Shown here one piece after another: positions 30,149 through 38,330 of a stretch of 64,000 nucleotides of DNA (the stretch's first letter is position 1; each line of letters opens with the position of its first letter). The notes below the pieces were generated by a model. The model was not told where the DNA came from and ran no database searches. It was given only the letters and a program-made list of their open reading frames with translations. This DNA is from Pseudotabrizicola alkalilacus (GTDB lineage: Bacteria > Pseudomonadota > Alphaproteobacteria > Rhodobacterales > Rhodobacteraceae): positions 434,001 to 498,000 of the forward strand of contig NZ_QWEY01000001.1 of NCBI RefSeq assembly GCF_003443995.1. Reading direction: 5' to 3'. The translations under genes and the position numbers were made by a program.

Positions 30149-31024
30149 TCAGGCTTCGGCTTTCAGCCGGTCGCGCAGGACCGAGATTTCGACATCCAGA
30201 TCGCTGCGGTTGTCGCTCAGCAGGCGGCGCGAGCGGTCGGCAAAGGTGGTTTCCAGATCATCCAGCAGCGCCAGATAATCGCCGCGCGCCTGCGCATCGC
30301 GCGACCGGGCGTACAGATCGGCAAACTTGACCGTCGCATCACGCGCGCCCATCAAATAGACCGACAGGTACTTGCGGGCGGCGGTCAGATCGCGCGGATC
30401 TTCCTCGACCGTGCGGAACAGCTGGCGGGCGGCGGCGGTGAACCGGTCCACCCGGCCCTCCAGCTGGCGGTCATTCGCGCGCAGGATGGCATCGCGCATC
30501 GCGGTCAGATGCTTTTCCGCCTCATCCACGGCGCGGGCAACACGGTCGGTCTGAAAGGTATCAATCCCTTCGGCCCCCTTGTCGCGCAGCGGATCGGCGC
30601 CGAAGGTGTTGAAATGCAGCGCTGCCCCGGCCACGCCGAACAGCAGCGGATACAGCAGCCCGTCATGGTTCATCAGCCCGCCCACGACCAAGGCGGCCCC
30701 GGTCAGCACCGAGCCAAAGATCTTGCGCGGAAAGGCGGGGCGGCGGGCAACCTTGCGCTGGTCATAGGCGGCATGGGCCTTCAGCCCCTCACGGGTCAGA
30801 AAGGCGGCGGCCAGCAGCAGCGCTGTCGCGCCAAGGCCGAACATCAGCTGTCGCGGGCTGCCGGTAAAGGCGGCGGGCAAAAAGACCAGCGCCGCAATGC
30901 CCATAAACCGGGCACGACCCGCGCCTTTGAGCGGTTGCTTGCCGTCAAACGGATGCGCAGGGGGCAAATCCCCCTTTGGGTCGGGGGTGCCGGGGCTGAA
31001 CTTGCCACCAAAACGCTGCGCCAT
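30149..31024 (-). CDS. XpaC-like membrane protein (5-bromo-4-chloroindolyl phosphate hydrolysis family)
   Basis: A 291-residue protein with a hydrophobic first half holding about four TM helices (near 38-55, 60-78, 104-122, 124-140) and a helical cytoplasmic C-terminal half (IDTFQTDRVARAVDEAEKHLTAMRDAILR) typical of the XpaC family. The family name comes from a hydrolysis phenotype; enzymatic activity is not proven. In many bacteria XpaC and TelA are neighbours and thought to form a membrane-TelA complex. Its ATG immediately follows the stop codon of a 27-residue membrane peptide gene (TAG-ATG), implying coupled translation. Confidence 0.85.
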   Translation of the reverse strand: MAQRFGGKFSPGTPDPKGDLPPAHPFDGKQPLKGAGRARFMGIAALVFLPAAFTGSPRQLMFGLGATALLLAAAFLTREGLKAHAAYDQRKVARRPAFPRKIFGSVLTGAALVVGGLMNHDGLLYPLLFGVAGAALHFNTFGADPLRDKGAEGIDTFQTDRVARAVDEAEKHLTAMRDAILRANDRQLEGRVDRFTAAARQLFRTVEEDPRDLTAARKYLSVYLMGARDATVKFADLYARSRDAQARGDYLALLDDLETTFADRSRRLLSDNRSDLDVEISVLRDRLKAEA

Positions 31025-31108
31025 CTACAGCCCCCCGCCAAAGGCCACATAAGCAACAAGCCCGATGAGCAGGACAAAGGACAGAGTTTGCATCCCGTTT
31101 CCGGTCAT
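31025..31108 (-). CDS. 27-residue single-TM peptide heading the TelA operon
   Basis: A short frame MTGNGMQTLSFVLLIGLVAYVAFGGGL. One hydrophobic helix (about 9-23) fills most of it. A GAGG ribosome site sits 5 bases before the ATG at 31108, and its TAG touches the XpaC start, so the frame is well placed to be translated and to couple to XpaC. I do not recognise a named family; a role as a small membrane partner of the XpaC/TelA complex is an inference from position. A start at the second Met would leave 22 residues. Confidence 0.6.
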   Translation of the reverse strand: MTGNGMQTLSFVLLIGLVAYVAFGGGL

Positions 31109-31157
31109 TTCAGCCTCATTCTGGCAGCGGCGCGGCGACGGGCGGGCCTGCTTCTTT

Positions 31158-31163
31158 AGTATA
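31158..31163 (-). promoter_or_regulatory. Candidate -10 element of the TelA operon
   Basis: On the minus strand TATACT lies about 50 bp before the first start codon of the operon. A TGGCAA hexamer 17 bp upstream is a weak -35 match. This is the best promoter-like sequence between rluB and the operon. Confidence 0.35.
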
Positions 31164-31197
31164 GGGTAAGCAAGACTGCCTTGCCAGAGGTGACGCA

Positions 31198-31226
31198 GGG
31201 GGGAACTCATGCAATGCGTTCCCCCC
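31198..31226 (-). terminator. Hairpin downstream of rluB
   Basis: GGGGGGAAC (31198-31206) and GTTCCCCCC (31218-31226) form a perfect 9-bp stem with an 11-base loop, 17 bp beyond the rluB stop. It separates rluB from the following TelA operon on the same strand. No T-run follows. Confidence 0.55.
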
Positions 31227-31243
31227 GCGACAGTCACCGGGGT

Positions 31244-32521
31244 CTACTTCCGGCGCGGCGGTGGTTTCGGGCTGCCACCGCGCGGTGCTGCAGGGCCTGC
31301 GTTGCGGGTGCTGGGCTTGGCCGCTGTGGTGGTGCGACCGCGCGGTTTCGGCGCGGCGGTGTCGCCCTCGATCTGCAACGAGGTGGGGCGGCGGGTGGGT
31401 TTGGCGGCAGCTTTGGTCGCAGGTTTTGTCGCAGGTTTGGTTGCGGTGGCCCAGCTGTCAGCCAGTTGCCCCAAGGCCTTGCGGCCCCGCGTGCTGGTCA
31501 TCGCACCCGGAGCCTTGGCCGTGTTGCGGTCGGGCTTGCCCGTGGTGGCACGGGCAGGTTTTGCTGCGTCGTCGCGCGGGGCGGTGCCGCGCACCGGCCT
31601 GTCACCTGGCGTTGTCCGCATGGGCCGGGGGCCGGTGCTGCGCGCCGGGCGGTCGTCATCGCCTGCGGTGCGGCTGGTGGTGCGGACCCGCGATTTCGGT
31701 TTGGTCGGCACCTCGGAGGCGTCTTCGATCTGGCCCGAGATCAACGCGCCCAACTGGTCGCGCATCACCCGCGCCTTGATCTCCTCGACATCGCCCGGCT
31801 CCATCTCGTTCAGGCGGAACGGGCCGTAGCTGACGCGGATCAGCCGGTTCACAGTCATGCCGATGGCGAACATGGCGCGGCGGATCTCGCGGTTCTTGCC
31901 TTCGCGCAGGCCGATGGTCAGCCAGGCATTGGCCCCCTGATGGCGGTCGATCTTGACCTCCATCGGCTGAAACCGTTCGCCATCTATGGTGATGCCCTTG
32001 CGCAGCGGTTCGATCTCGGGTTCGGTCGGGTTGCCCTTGACCCGCACCCGGTACTTGCGCAGCCAGCCGGTCGAGGGCAGTTCCAGCTGCCGTTTCAGCG
32101 CGCCGTCATTGGTCAGGAGCAGCAGGCCTTCGGAATTGAGGTCGAGCCGACCGATCGACATGACGCGCGGCATGTCTTCGGGCAGGTGGTCGAACACCGT
32201 GTCGCGGCCCTTTTCATCCGAGGCAGAGGTGACAAGCCCCTCGGGCTTGTAATACAGCCACAGCCGCGCCGGTTCGGGCGCGCCGACCGGCTGGCCGGAA
32301 ACGGTGATCTTGTCCGCAGCGGTGACGTTCAGCGCGGGGGAGGTGACGAGCTTGCCATTGACCGTAACCTCGCCCGCCTCGATCAGCCGTTCGGCCTCGC
32401 GCCGCGAGGAAATGCCGGCGCGGGACAGCACCTTGGCAATGCGCTCGCCTTCGGGCGATGCGGATTTGGGCGCAGCTTTCGGGGTGGCTTTCGGGCGGGG
32501 TGGCTTTTCATTTGCGGTCAT
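31244..32521 (-). CDS. rluB: RluB-like 23S rRNA pseudouridine synthase with long basic tail
   Basis: A 425-residue protein. Residues 23-75 are an S4 RNA-binding domain (RIAKVLSRAGISSRREAERLI) and about 85-255 the RsuA/RluB pseudouridine synthase domain with catalytic D127 in GRLDLNSEGLL and REGKNREIRRAM. RluB modifies the 23S rRNA peptidyl-transferase region. The last 165 residues are a low-complexity tail of Arg, Lys, Thr, Pro and Ala with TKPATKPATK-like repeats, probably disordered and RNA-binding; such tails are common in alphaproteobacterial members. The start at 32521 has AAGGA. RsuA or RluE specificity cannot be strictly excluded. Confidence 0.88.
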   Translation of the reverse strand: MTANEKPPRPKATPKAAPKSASPEGERIAKVLSRAGISSRREAERLIEAGEVTVNGKLVTSPALNVTAADKITVSGQPVGAPEPARLWLYYKPEGLVTSASDEKGRDTVFDHLPEDMPRVMSIGRLDLNSEGLLLLTNDGALKRQLELPSTGWLRKYRVRVKGNPTEPEIEPLRKGITIDGERFQPMEVKIDRHQGANAWLTIGLREGKNREIRRAMFAIGMTVNRLIRVSYGPFRLNEMEPGDVEEIKARVMRDQLGALISGQIEDASEVPTKPKSRVRTTSRTAGDDDRPARSTGPRPMRTTPGDRPVRGTAPRDDAAKPARATTGKPDRNTAKAPGAMTSTRGRKALGQLADSWATATKPATKPATKAAAKPTRRPTSLQIEGDTAAPKPRGRTTTAAKPSTRNAGPAAPRGGSPKPPPRRK

Positions 32522-32639
32522 GACTGTCATCCTTGGCACCGGGTGCCCAGCCTTGGGGGCTGTCTGCGCGCCCAGGCCGATTGGTCTTTCGGACCAATGG
32601 CGAACCCGATTGGCTGACCCCGAGAGTATTTGAGCCAGG

Positions 32640-33107
32640 ATGAAAGAGCAACGCGGGTTTACCTCCTTTATGGAGCTGGCGCTGGAAGAGGCCCGGGCGG
32701 CGGCGCGGCGCGGCGAGGTTCCGGTGGGAGCGGTGGTGGTGTCGCCGGGGGGCGCAGTGGTCGCGCGGGCGGGGAACCGGACGCGGGAGCTGAGCGATCC
32801 GACCGCCCATGCCGAGGTGCTGGCGATCCGCGAGGCCTGCCGGTTGGCGGGGTCAGAGCGGCTGGTGGGGTATGATCTGTATGTGACGCTGGAGCCGTGC
32901 GCGATGTGTGCCGCTGCGATCGCGGCAGCACGGGTGGGGCGGCTGTATTATGGGGCCTCGGACCCCAAGAGCGGCGGCGTGGCGGTGGGCGCGCGGGTGT
33001 TTTCCCACCCACAATGCCATCATGTGCCAGAGGTTTATGATGGCATCGGGGCGGGCGAGGCAGAGGGGCTGTTGCGGGCGTTCTTTGCCGGGCGGCGGGG
33101 GGTGTGA
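32640..33107 (+). CDS. tadA: tRNA-specific adenosine(34) deaminase
   Basis: A 155-residue zinc deaminase that converts A34 to inosine in tRNA-Arg(ACG). Zinc and catalytic residues are present: H57-A-E59 in DPTAHAEVLAIREA and C87/C90 in EPCAMCAAAI. Length is standard. The start at 32640 gives the family N-terminus (FTSFMELALEEARAAARRGEVPVGAV), although the CCAGG ribosome-like sequence is very close to the ATG. It is divergent from rluB across 118 bp that contain a copy of the CCGATTGG/GAGTATTT repeat. Confidence 0.92.
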   Translation: MKEQRGFTSFMELALEEARAAARRGEVPVGAVVVSPGGAVVARAGNRTRELSDPTAHAEVLAIREACRLAGSERLVGYDLYVTLEPCAMCAAAIAAARVGRLYYGASDPKSGGVAVGARVFSHPQCHHVPEVYDGIGAGEAEGLLRAFFAGRRGV

Positions 33108-33152
33108 CCCCCTGTGTTACAAGTTTCGATTCCCTTTGAAATCAGGGGCTTG
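33108..33152 (-). repeat. Two-block intergenic motif, copy 1
   Basis: On the minus strand TGATTTCAAAGGG, ten bases, then TGTAACACAG. The same two blocks with exactly the same ten-base gap recur on the plus strand at 43129-43173. It lies between the 3' ends of tadA and the UPF0173 gene. Function is unknown. Confidence 0.7.
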
Positions 33153-33218
33153 ACCCATGGATTTCAAGGAAATCTTAACCGTTTGACGTCGGTGCACCAC
33201 CTGTGAGCGGCGGGGCAA

Positions 33219-33917
33219 TCAGAACCGGATCGGCTCCAGTACCTCTGGTTCGACCAGCCGCACGCCGGGCGGCAGGCCAGCCTTGAGCGCATTTGCATCC
33301 TGCGCGAGGATCGGGAAAGTCTTGTAATGGCAGGGGATCACGGTCTTGAAGTTGAAATACCGCCGGGCGGCATAGGCGGCGCGCGCCATATCCATGGTGT
33401 AATGCCCGCCGCAGCTTAGAATGCCGATGCTGGGTTTGTGATAATCGGCCATCCAGTCCATATCGGCCATGATGTCAGTGTCGCCCGACACATAGATCAC
33501 CTGCCCCTCACCGGCGATCATGAAGCCCGCAGCTGAGCCGCCGGGGATCAGGGTGCCATCGGCAAAGTCGATGCTGGCGGAATGGGTGGCATTGACCATG
33601 GTGATCCTGGCGCCGCCCGCATCCAGCGTGCCGCCCTTGCCAAAGCCGGTGACGTTTTCCACGCCTTGCGCGGTGAGCCATGTCGCCAGCTCGTGAATCG
33701 CCGCAACGGCGGCGCCGGTTTCCTGCGCCAGTTTCACCGCCTCGGATGCGTGGTCGCCATGCGCATGGGTCAGAAAGATATGGGTGACGCCCGACAGCGC
33801 TTCGGCCCGGCGGGCATCAGGGAAAGACGGGTTGCCGTTGAGCCATGGGTCGATCAGCAGGACAGCGTTTTCAATTTCGATCCGAAAGCCGGAATGGCCA
33901 AGCCAGATGATCTGCAT
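33219..33917 (-). CDS. UPF0173 metal-dependent hydrolase
   Basis: A 232-residue metallo-beta-lactamase-fold protein of the UlaG/UPF0173 group. The opening IIWLGHSGFRIE, the metal motif THAHGDH (about 50-56), the NATHSASIDF histidine and VIYVSGDTDI aspartate are all present, as is the late IPCHYKTFPI. It should bind one or two metals and hydrolyse a phosphodiester or lactone-like bond; the substrate is not known for this group. It is divergent from gatC. Confidence 0.9.
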   Translation of the reverse strand: MQIIWLGHSGFRIEIENAVLLIDPWLNGNPSFPDARRAEALSGVTHIFLTHAHGDHASEAVKLAQETGAAVAAIHELATWLTAQGVENVTGFGKGGTLDAGGARITMVNATHSASIDFADGTLIPGGSAAGFMIAGEGQVIYVSGDTDIMADMDWMADYHKPSIGILSCGGHYTMDMARAAYAARRYFNFKTVIPCHYKTFPILAQDANALKAGLPPGVRLVEPEVLEPIRF

Positions 33918-34062
33918 GGGATGCGCCCCTTGTTCTGTGATGTGTTGCAGGGAAACTGAGCGCTGCGCGCGGCTTTGACAAGGGCCGGGGCAGATGCGCG
34001 GGCTTGCAGCCTGAAAGACGCGGGGCTAAACGATGCGGGTTATTGCAGGGAAAGGGCCCAAA

Positions 34063-34350
34063 ATGTCCATCGACATCGACACCGCCCGCAAGGTGGCGAA
34101 ACTGTCCCGTATCCGGGTGGAAGAGGGCGATCTGCCCGCTCTGGCCGAAAAGCTGTCGTCGATCCTTGGGTTCATGGAGCAGCTGAAGGATGTGGATGTG
34201 GAGGGCGTAGAGCCGATGACATCGGTGACGCCGATGCGGCTGAAGCGCCGGGTGGACGAGGTGACGGATGGCAGCCAGCAGGCCGCCGTGCTGAAAAACG
34301 CGCCCGATGCGCGTGAGGGGTTCTTTGCCGTGCCGAAGGTGGTGGAATGA
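34063..34350 (+). CDS. gatC: Asp/Glu-tRNA(Asn/Gln) amidotransferase subunit C
   Basis: A 95-residue GatC, the small subunit that wraps around GatA and stabilises the GatCAB complex, which amidates misacylated Asp-tRNA(Asn) and Glu-tRNA(Gln). Family text: [47 protein letters not shown], and the C-terminal [16 protein letters not shown]. The ATG at 34063 is preceded by AAAGGG. Its stop overlaps the gatA start (ATGA). gatB is not nearby, the usual alphaproteobacterial situation. Confidence 0.95.
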   Translation: MSIDIDTARKVAKLSRIRVEEGDLPALAEKLSSILGFMEQLKDVDVEGVEPMTSVTPMRLKRRVDEVTDGSQQAAVLKNAPDAREGFFAVPKVVE

Positions 34351-35840
34351 GCGCGAACATGACGGGTGCAAACGGCTGGACGATTGCGGCGGCGCGCGAT
34401 GCGCTGCGCAAGGGTGACGTGACGGCGGTCGATCTGACCATGGCCTGCCTGACCGCGATAGATGCGGGCGACGGGCTGAACGCCTTTGTCCACAAAACGC
34501 CGGAGCTGGCGCTGGAGCAGGCGCGGGCGGCGGATGCGCGGCTGGCGGCGGGCGATGCCCCCGCGATGTGCGGCATTCCGATCGGCGTGAAGGATCTGTT
34601 TGCGGTCAAGGGCGTGCCGACTCAGGCCGGGTCGAACATTCTGCGCGGGTTCAAGCCCGAGTACGAATCGACGGTGACCACCAAGCTGTGGGGCGCGGGG
34701 GCGGTTTGCCTTGGCAAGCTGAACATGGACGAATTCGCGATGGGATCGTCGACCGAGTCGTCGTGCTACGGTCCTGCGGTGAACCCTTGGAAGGTGGACG
34801 CGCGCAAGCTGACGCCGGGCGGCTCGTCGGGCGGGTCGGCGGCGGCGGTGGCGGCAGATCTGTGTCTGGCCGCGACCGGGACCGATACCGGCGGCTCGAT
34901 CCGCCAGCCTGCGGCGTTCTGCGGCATCACCGGCATCAAGCCGACCTATGGGCGGGTGTCGCGTTGGGGTGTGGTGGCCTATGCGTCATCGCTGGATCAG
35001 GCCGGGCCGATGACCCGGTCGGTGCGCGATGCGGCGATCATGCTGGGCGCGATGGCCGGGCATGATGCCAAGGATTCGACCAGTGCCGATCTGGCGGTGC
35101 CTGATTTCGAGGCGGCACTGTCCGGCGATATTCGCGGGAAGAAGATCGGGATTCCACGTGAGTATCGTCTGGACGGGATGCCGGGCGAGATTGCCGCACT
35201 GTGGGATCGCGGCATGGACATGATGCGCGATGCCGGGGCCGAGATTGTCGATATCTCGCTGCCACATGCAAAATATGCGCTGCCGACCTATTACGTGATC
35301 GCGCCTGCCGAGGCGTCGTCGAACCTCGCCCGCTATGACGGGGTGCGCTATGGCCACCGCGCCAGGCTGGCGCAGGGCGATGGCATCACCGAGATGTATG
35401 AAAAGACCCGCGCCGAAGGCTTTGGCCCCGAGACGCAGCGCCGGATCATGGCGGGCACCTATGTGCTGTCGGCAGGGTTCTATGACGCCTACTACAACCG
35501 GGCGCGCAAGGTGCGTGCGCTGATCAAGCGCGACTTTGAACAGGCTTTCGCGGCAGGGATTGATGCGATTCTGGCCCCGGCCACGCCGTCTTCGGCCTTT
35601 GGTCTGGGCGAGCAGGGCGGGGCGGACCCGGTCGAGATGTATCTGAACGACGTGTTCACGGTGACGCTGAACCTCGCAGGTCTGCCGGGGGTTGCGGTGC
35701 CGGTCGGGCTGGATGCCAAGGGCCTGCCGCTGGGGCTGCAACTGATCGGACGGCCATGGGAAGAGGCGGATCTGCTCAATCACGCCTATGTGCTGGAGCG
35801 TGCTGCGGGCTTTGTGGCCAAACCGGCGAAATGGTGGTAA
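34347..35840 (+). CDS. gatA: Asp/Glu-tRNA(Asn/Gln) amidotransferase subunit A
   Basis: A 497-residue amidase-signature enzyme that releases ammonia from glutamine for the transamidation of tRNA-bound Asp or Glu. The Ser-cisSer-Lys triad is visible as K82 (GVKDLF), S160 in the [11 protein letters not shown] signature and S184 in [13 protein letters not shown]. Length is standard. Its start overlaps gatC by 4 bp. With aspS in the same window, the organism probably makes Asn-tRNA and/or Gln-tRNA by the indirect route. Confidence 0.96.
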   Translation: MSANMTGANGWTIAAARDALRKGDVTAVDLTMACLTAIDAGDGLNAFVHKTPELALEQARAADARLAAGDAPAMCGIPIGVKDLFAVKGVPTQAGSNILRGFKPEYESTVTTKLWGAGAVCLGKLNMDEFAMGSSTESSCYGPAVNPWKVDARKLTPGGSSGGSAAAVAADLCLAATGTDTGGSIRQPAAFCGITGIKPTYGRVSRWGVVAYASSLDQAGPMTRSVRDAAIMLGAMAGHDAKDSTSADLAVPDFEAALSGDIRGKKIGIPREYRLDGMPGEIAALWDRGMDMMRDAGAEIVDISLPHAKYALPTYYVIAPAEASSNLARYDGVRYGHRARLAQGDGITEMYEKTRAEGFGPETQRRIMAGTYVLSAGFYDAYYNRARKVRALIKRDFEQAFAAGIDAILAPATPSSAFGLGEQGGADPVEMYLNDVFTVTLNLAGLPGVAVPVGLDAKGLPLGLQLIGRPWEEADLLNHAYVLERAAGFVAKPAKWW

Positions 35841-35877
35841 TTGCGGCGGTTGAATTCACATTTGGGTCTGTCAGATC

Positions 35878-36627
35878 ATGCGCGTTTCCCTGATTTTGCT
35901 TTTGCCTTTGACGATCGCGGCCTGCGCGCCTGCGGTGCCCGACAGCGGCGCCGGGGTCGGGTTTCAGGATTACAATTCCTATATGCGCGACCGCGATGCA
36001 GCGGCGGGGCGTCCGCAAGCGATTGTCACGCCGGGCTTTTCGCCCGACCAGATCGGCGCTGCGATTGACCGGGCCGACGGGCAGGGCGGCATCGCACCTG
36101 CGACGGGGCCGGTGACAGGGTCGGTGATCGGGGCAAGCCCGGCACTGGGCGGCGATACGTCGGCCATCCGCCCGCGCGGCAATGCGCCTGCGGGCATCCG
36201 CGAAGAAACCGGCGAGGCGGCGCGGATTGCCAGCCTGGGCGGCGGCGCGCGGATCTCGGACGAGAATGACTTTGACGCCGTCGCCAGCCGTGAGACGATT
36301 GAGAGTGACCGCGCCCGCATCGACCGCAACCGCGCGCAGTATCAGGTGATCCAGCCCGGCGCGTTGCCGGTGCGACCGGGTGATGCCGGGCCGAACATTG
36401 TCGATTACGCGCTGGCCACCAACCACCCGCGCGGCACGCAGTTGTATAAGCGGTCGTCGTTTGGCGCGGGCAATGCGGCGGGCAAATGCGCAGGCTATGC
36501 CTCGCCCGATCTGGCGCAACAGGCGTTTCTGGCGCGCGGCGGGCCAGAGCGTGACCGGCTGGGGCTGGACCCCGATGGCGACGGCTACGCCTGCGCCTGG
36601 GATCCGAGCCCGTACCGGCTGCGGTGA
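35878..36627 (+). CDS. Lipoprotein with C-terminal excalibur-like calcium motif
   Basis: A 249-residue protein with lipoprotein signal LTIAAC (C16). The middle is a low-complexity Gly/Ala/Pro and Arg/Asp-rich stretch. The end (about 185-249) resembles an excalibur domain: a KCAGYASPDLAQQAFLARGG segment followed by RLGLDPDGDGYACAWDP, with the DxDxDG-like calcium loop and cysteines. Excalibur proteins are extracellular or envelope-linked. Its stop overlaps the GTG of an N-acetylmuramoyl-alanine amidase gene, suggesting a cell-wall role. Confidence 0.75.
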   Translation: MRVSLILLLPLTIAACAPAVPDSGAGVGFQDYNSYMRDRDAAAGRPQAIVTPGFSPDQIGAAIDRADGQGGIAPATGPVTGSVIGASPALGGDTSAIRPRGNAPAGIREETGEAARIASLGGGARISDENDFDAVASRETIESDRARIDRNRAQYQVIQPGALPVRPGDAGPNIVDYALATNHPRGTQLYKRSSFGAGNAAGKCAGYASPDLAQQAFLARGGPERDRLGLDPDGDGYACAWDPSPYRLR

Positions 36628-37322
36628 GCAGGCTGTCGCCCGGAACGGGTGCGCAGTGGCCGTCGCCGAATTCCTCCGACCGGCGCGGCGGGGTAACCCC
36701 GTCGCTGATCGTCATCCATTACACCGCGATGGAAAGCTGCGCCGCCGCCCGCGCGCGGCTGTGTGACCCCGCGGCAGAGGTCTCGGCGCATTGGCTGATC
36801 TCGCGTCATGGCGCGGCGGAGGCACTGGTGGACGAGGACAAGCGGGCCTGGCACGCGGGCGCGGGGGAATGGGCGGGTATTGCCGATGTGAACTCGCATT
36901 CCGTCGGGATCGAGCTGGACAATCGCGGCAATGAGCCGTTTCCCGAGGCGCAGATGGCGGCGCTGGAGGCCCTGCTGGCAGGCATCATGGCACGCTGGCA
37001 GATTCCGGCCCATCGGGTGATCGGCCATTCCGACATGGCCCCCGACCGCAAATCCGACCCCGGCCCGCGCTTTGACTGGCAAAGACTGGCCCGGCAGGGC
37101 CTGTCGGTCTGGCCTGACCTGACCGGGACCGATCCCGCGCCCGACTTCCTGTCATCCGCACGCCGCTTTGGCTACCCGGCCCTGAGCAAAGATCTGGTGC
37201 TGCGGGCCTTTCGCTGGCGCTTCCGGCCCTATGCTACCGGGCCGGTCACGCCAACCGATGCCGCGCTGGCCGCCGCCCTTGCGTTGCGCTTTGGCGTTGA
37301 CGCCCCCGCCGCACAGGCGTAA
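36624..37322 (+). CDS. N-acetylmuramoyl-L-alanine amidase (AmpD-type, Amidase_2)
   Basis: A 232-residue zinc amidase. LIVIHYTAM provides the first zinc histidine, WHAGAGEWAG and NSHSVGIELDNRG are typical of the family, and VIGHSDMAPDRKSDPGPRFDW gives the second histidine and the Asp/Lys region. It should cut between MurNAc and the stem peptide, either of anhydro-muropeptides in recycling or of envelope peptidoglycan. No signal peptide is evident, which favours an AmpD-like recycling role. The GTG start overlaps the upstream lipoprotein stop. The RNase P RNA gene begins 11 bp downstream. Confidence 0.88.
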   Translation: MSRLSPGTGAQWPSPNSSDRRGGVTPSLIVIHYTAMESCAAARARLCDPAAEVSAHWLISRHGAAEALVDEDKRAWHAGAGEWAGIADVNSHSVGIELDNRGNEPFPEAQMAALEALLAGIMARWQIPAHRVIGHSDMAPDRKSDPGPRFDWQRLARQGLSVWPDLTGTDPAPDFLSSARRFGYPALSKDLVLRAFRWRFRPYATGPVTPTDAALAAALALRFGVDAPAAQA

Positions 37323-37333
37323 GCCCCGCAACG

Positions 37334-37773
37334 CGCGGATGGCTGGATGACCGCGGGGGCGCAAGCCTTCGAGGAAAGTCCGGACTCCATGAAGCAAGGG
37401 TGCCGGGTAACCCCCGGCGGGGGCAACCCCAGGGAAAGCGCCACAGAGAACAGACTTCCCTGTTGTTTGAGAGGTTCGCCTCTCGCGCGGCAGGGAACAG
37501 GTGAAACGGTGGGGTAAAAGCCCACCGCGGGACTGGTAACAGGACCGGCACGGCAAGCCCCACCCGGAGCAATGCCGAATAGGGGCCTTGTGTGGAAAGG
37601 TCTGCGACGGTCAAAGGCGCAAGCCCGAGGCGACAGCAGAGACCTCCACAGGGACGCTTCAGCCCAAAGGCCCGGGTTGGCAGCTTGACTGCATCTGGTA
37701 ACAGGTGCGGCAGAGGAATGGTCATCCAGAGGCGAAAGCCTTGGACAGAATCCGGCTTACAGGCCATCCGCGC
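37334..37773 (+). ncRNA. rnpB: RNase P RNA, bacterial type A
   Basis: The ends form a perfect P1 helix: GCGCGGATGGC at 37334-37344 with GCCATCCGCGC at 37763-37773. Conserved core elements are GAGGAAAGTCCGGACTCC (about 37372-37389), ACAGAGAACAGAC and GGTAACAGG stretches, and the late CAGAATCCGGCTTAC (about 37746-37760). Length is about 440 nt. This ribozyme removes 5' leaders from pre-tRNAs. Frames read across it are not genes. Confidence 0.95.
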
Positions 37774-37792
37774 AATTCTTGCCAGCGTTGCA

Positions 37793-37874
37793 AGGGGGCT
37801 TTGCCCCCTCGGCTTCGCCTCACCCCCAGGATATTTAGAGACAGAAAATGTGCATTTTCTGTCTGAAAATATCC
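37793..37874 (+). repeat. Terminator hairpin plus long GGATATTT inverted repeat after rnpB
   Basis: First a GGGGGC-TTT-GCCCCC stem (37794-37808), the probable rnpB terminator. Then an inverted repeat: GGATATTT (37829-37836) with AAATATCC (37867-37874), enclosing the perfect stem GACAGAAAAT-GTGC-ATTTTCTGTC (37840-37863). The same composite, hairpin followed by GGATATTTTCAGACAG, occurs after hisN at 45782-45846. Nothing else is evident between rnpB and rpmG apart from presumed promoter sequence. Confidence 0.8.
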
Positions 37875-38076
37875 CCGCCGGAGGCAGTCTGCCCGCCGGT
37901 TGCGGCACCGCCGCAGAGGCGGGAAAACAGCGTGCGCGCATCGCGCGCTCCATTGAATCTGAAGAAGATCGGGGGACTTCGCGTTTGGCTGTTGACTCTG
38001 CGGTGCGCACGGGTAAAAGGCGGGCTTCAAGGATTTCGCGGGGCAACGGTGTTTCCCCGATGCAGGAGAGACGACT

Positions 38077-38244
38077 ATGGCCAAACCGGCGACGATCAAG
38101 ATCCGTCTGAACTCGACGGCTGGCACCGGGCATTTCTATGTCACCAAAAAGAATGCCCGGACCATGACCGAAAAGATGACGGTCCGTAAATACGACCCCG
38201 TCAAGCGCGAGCATGTCGAGTACAAGGAAGGCAAGATCAAGTAA
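38077..38244 (+). CDS. rpmG: 50S ribosomal protein L33
   Basis: A 55-residue basic protein: [18 protein letters not shown], then [17 protein letters not shown] and [20 protein letters not shown]. This is L33 of the large subunit, the cysteine-free (zinc-independent) type. The start has an AGGAG ribosome site eight bases upstream, and a clear rho-independent terminator follows the stop, so it is probably a single-gene unit. Confidence 0.96.
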   Translation: MAKPATIKIRLNSTAGTGHFYVTKKNARTMTEKMTVRKYDPVKREHVEYKEGKIK

Positions 38245-38267
38245 GATCCTGCTGACCCGTGTCTGAG

Positions 38268-38290
38268 GGCCGCCTTTGGGCGGCCTTTTG
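38268..38290 (+). terminator. Rho-independent terminator after rpmG
   Basis: GGCCGCC-TTTG-GGCGGCC followed by TTTTG, 23 bp beyond the L33 stop codon. Confidence 0.9.
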
Positions 38291-38330
38291 CATTTCAAGC
38301 GATGGAGCAGGCGATGCGGCGCATCATGCC

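Noticed and set aside
28805-31159. A 784-codon plus-strand frame opposite TelA and XpaC
   Set aside because: It is the antisense of conserved genes with clear families, has no ribosome site and reads as Gly/Gln/Arg-rich shadow sequence.
37246-38298. Minus-strand frame across RNase P RNA and rpmG
   Set aside because: The region is explained by rnpB (complete P1 pairing and core motifs) and the L33 gene on the other strand.
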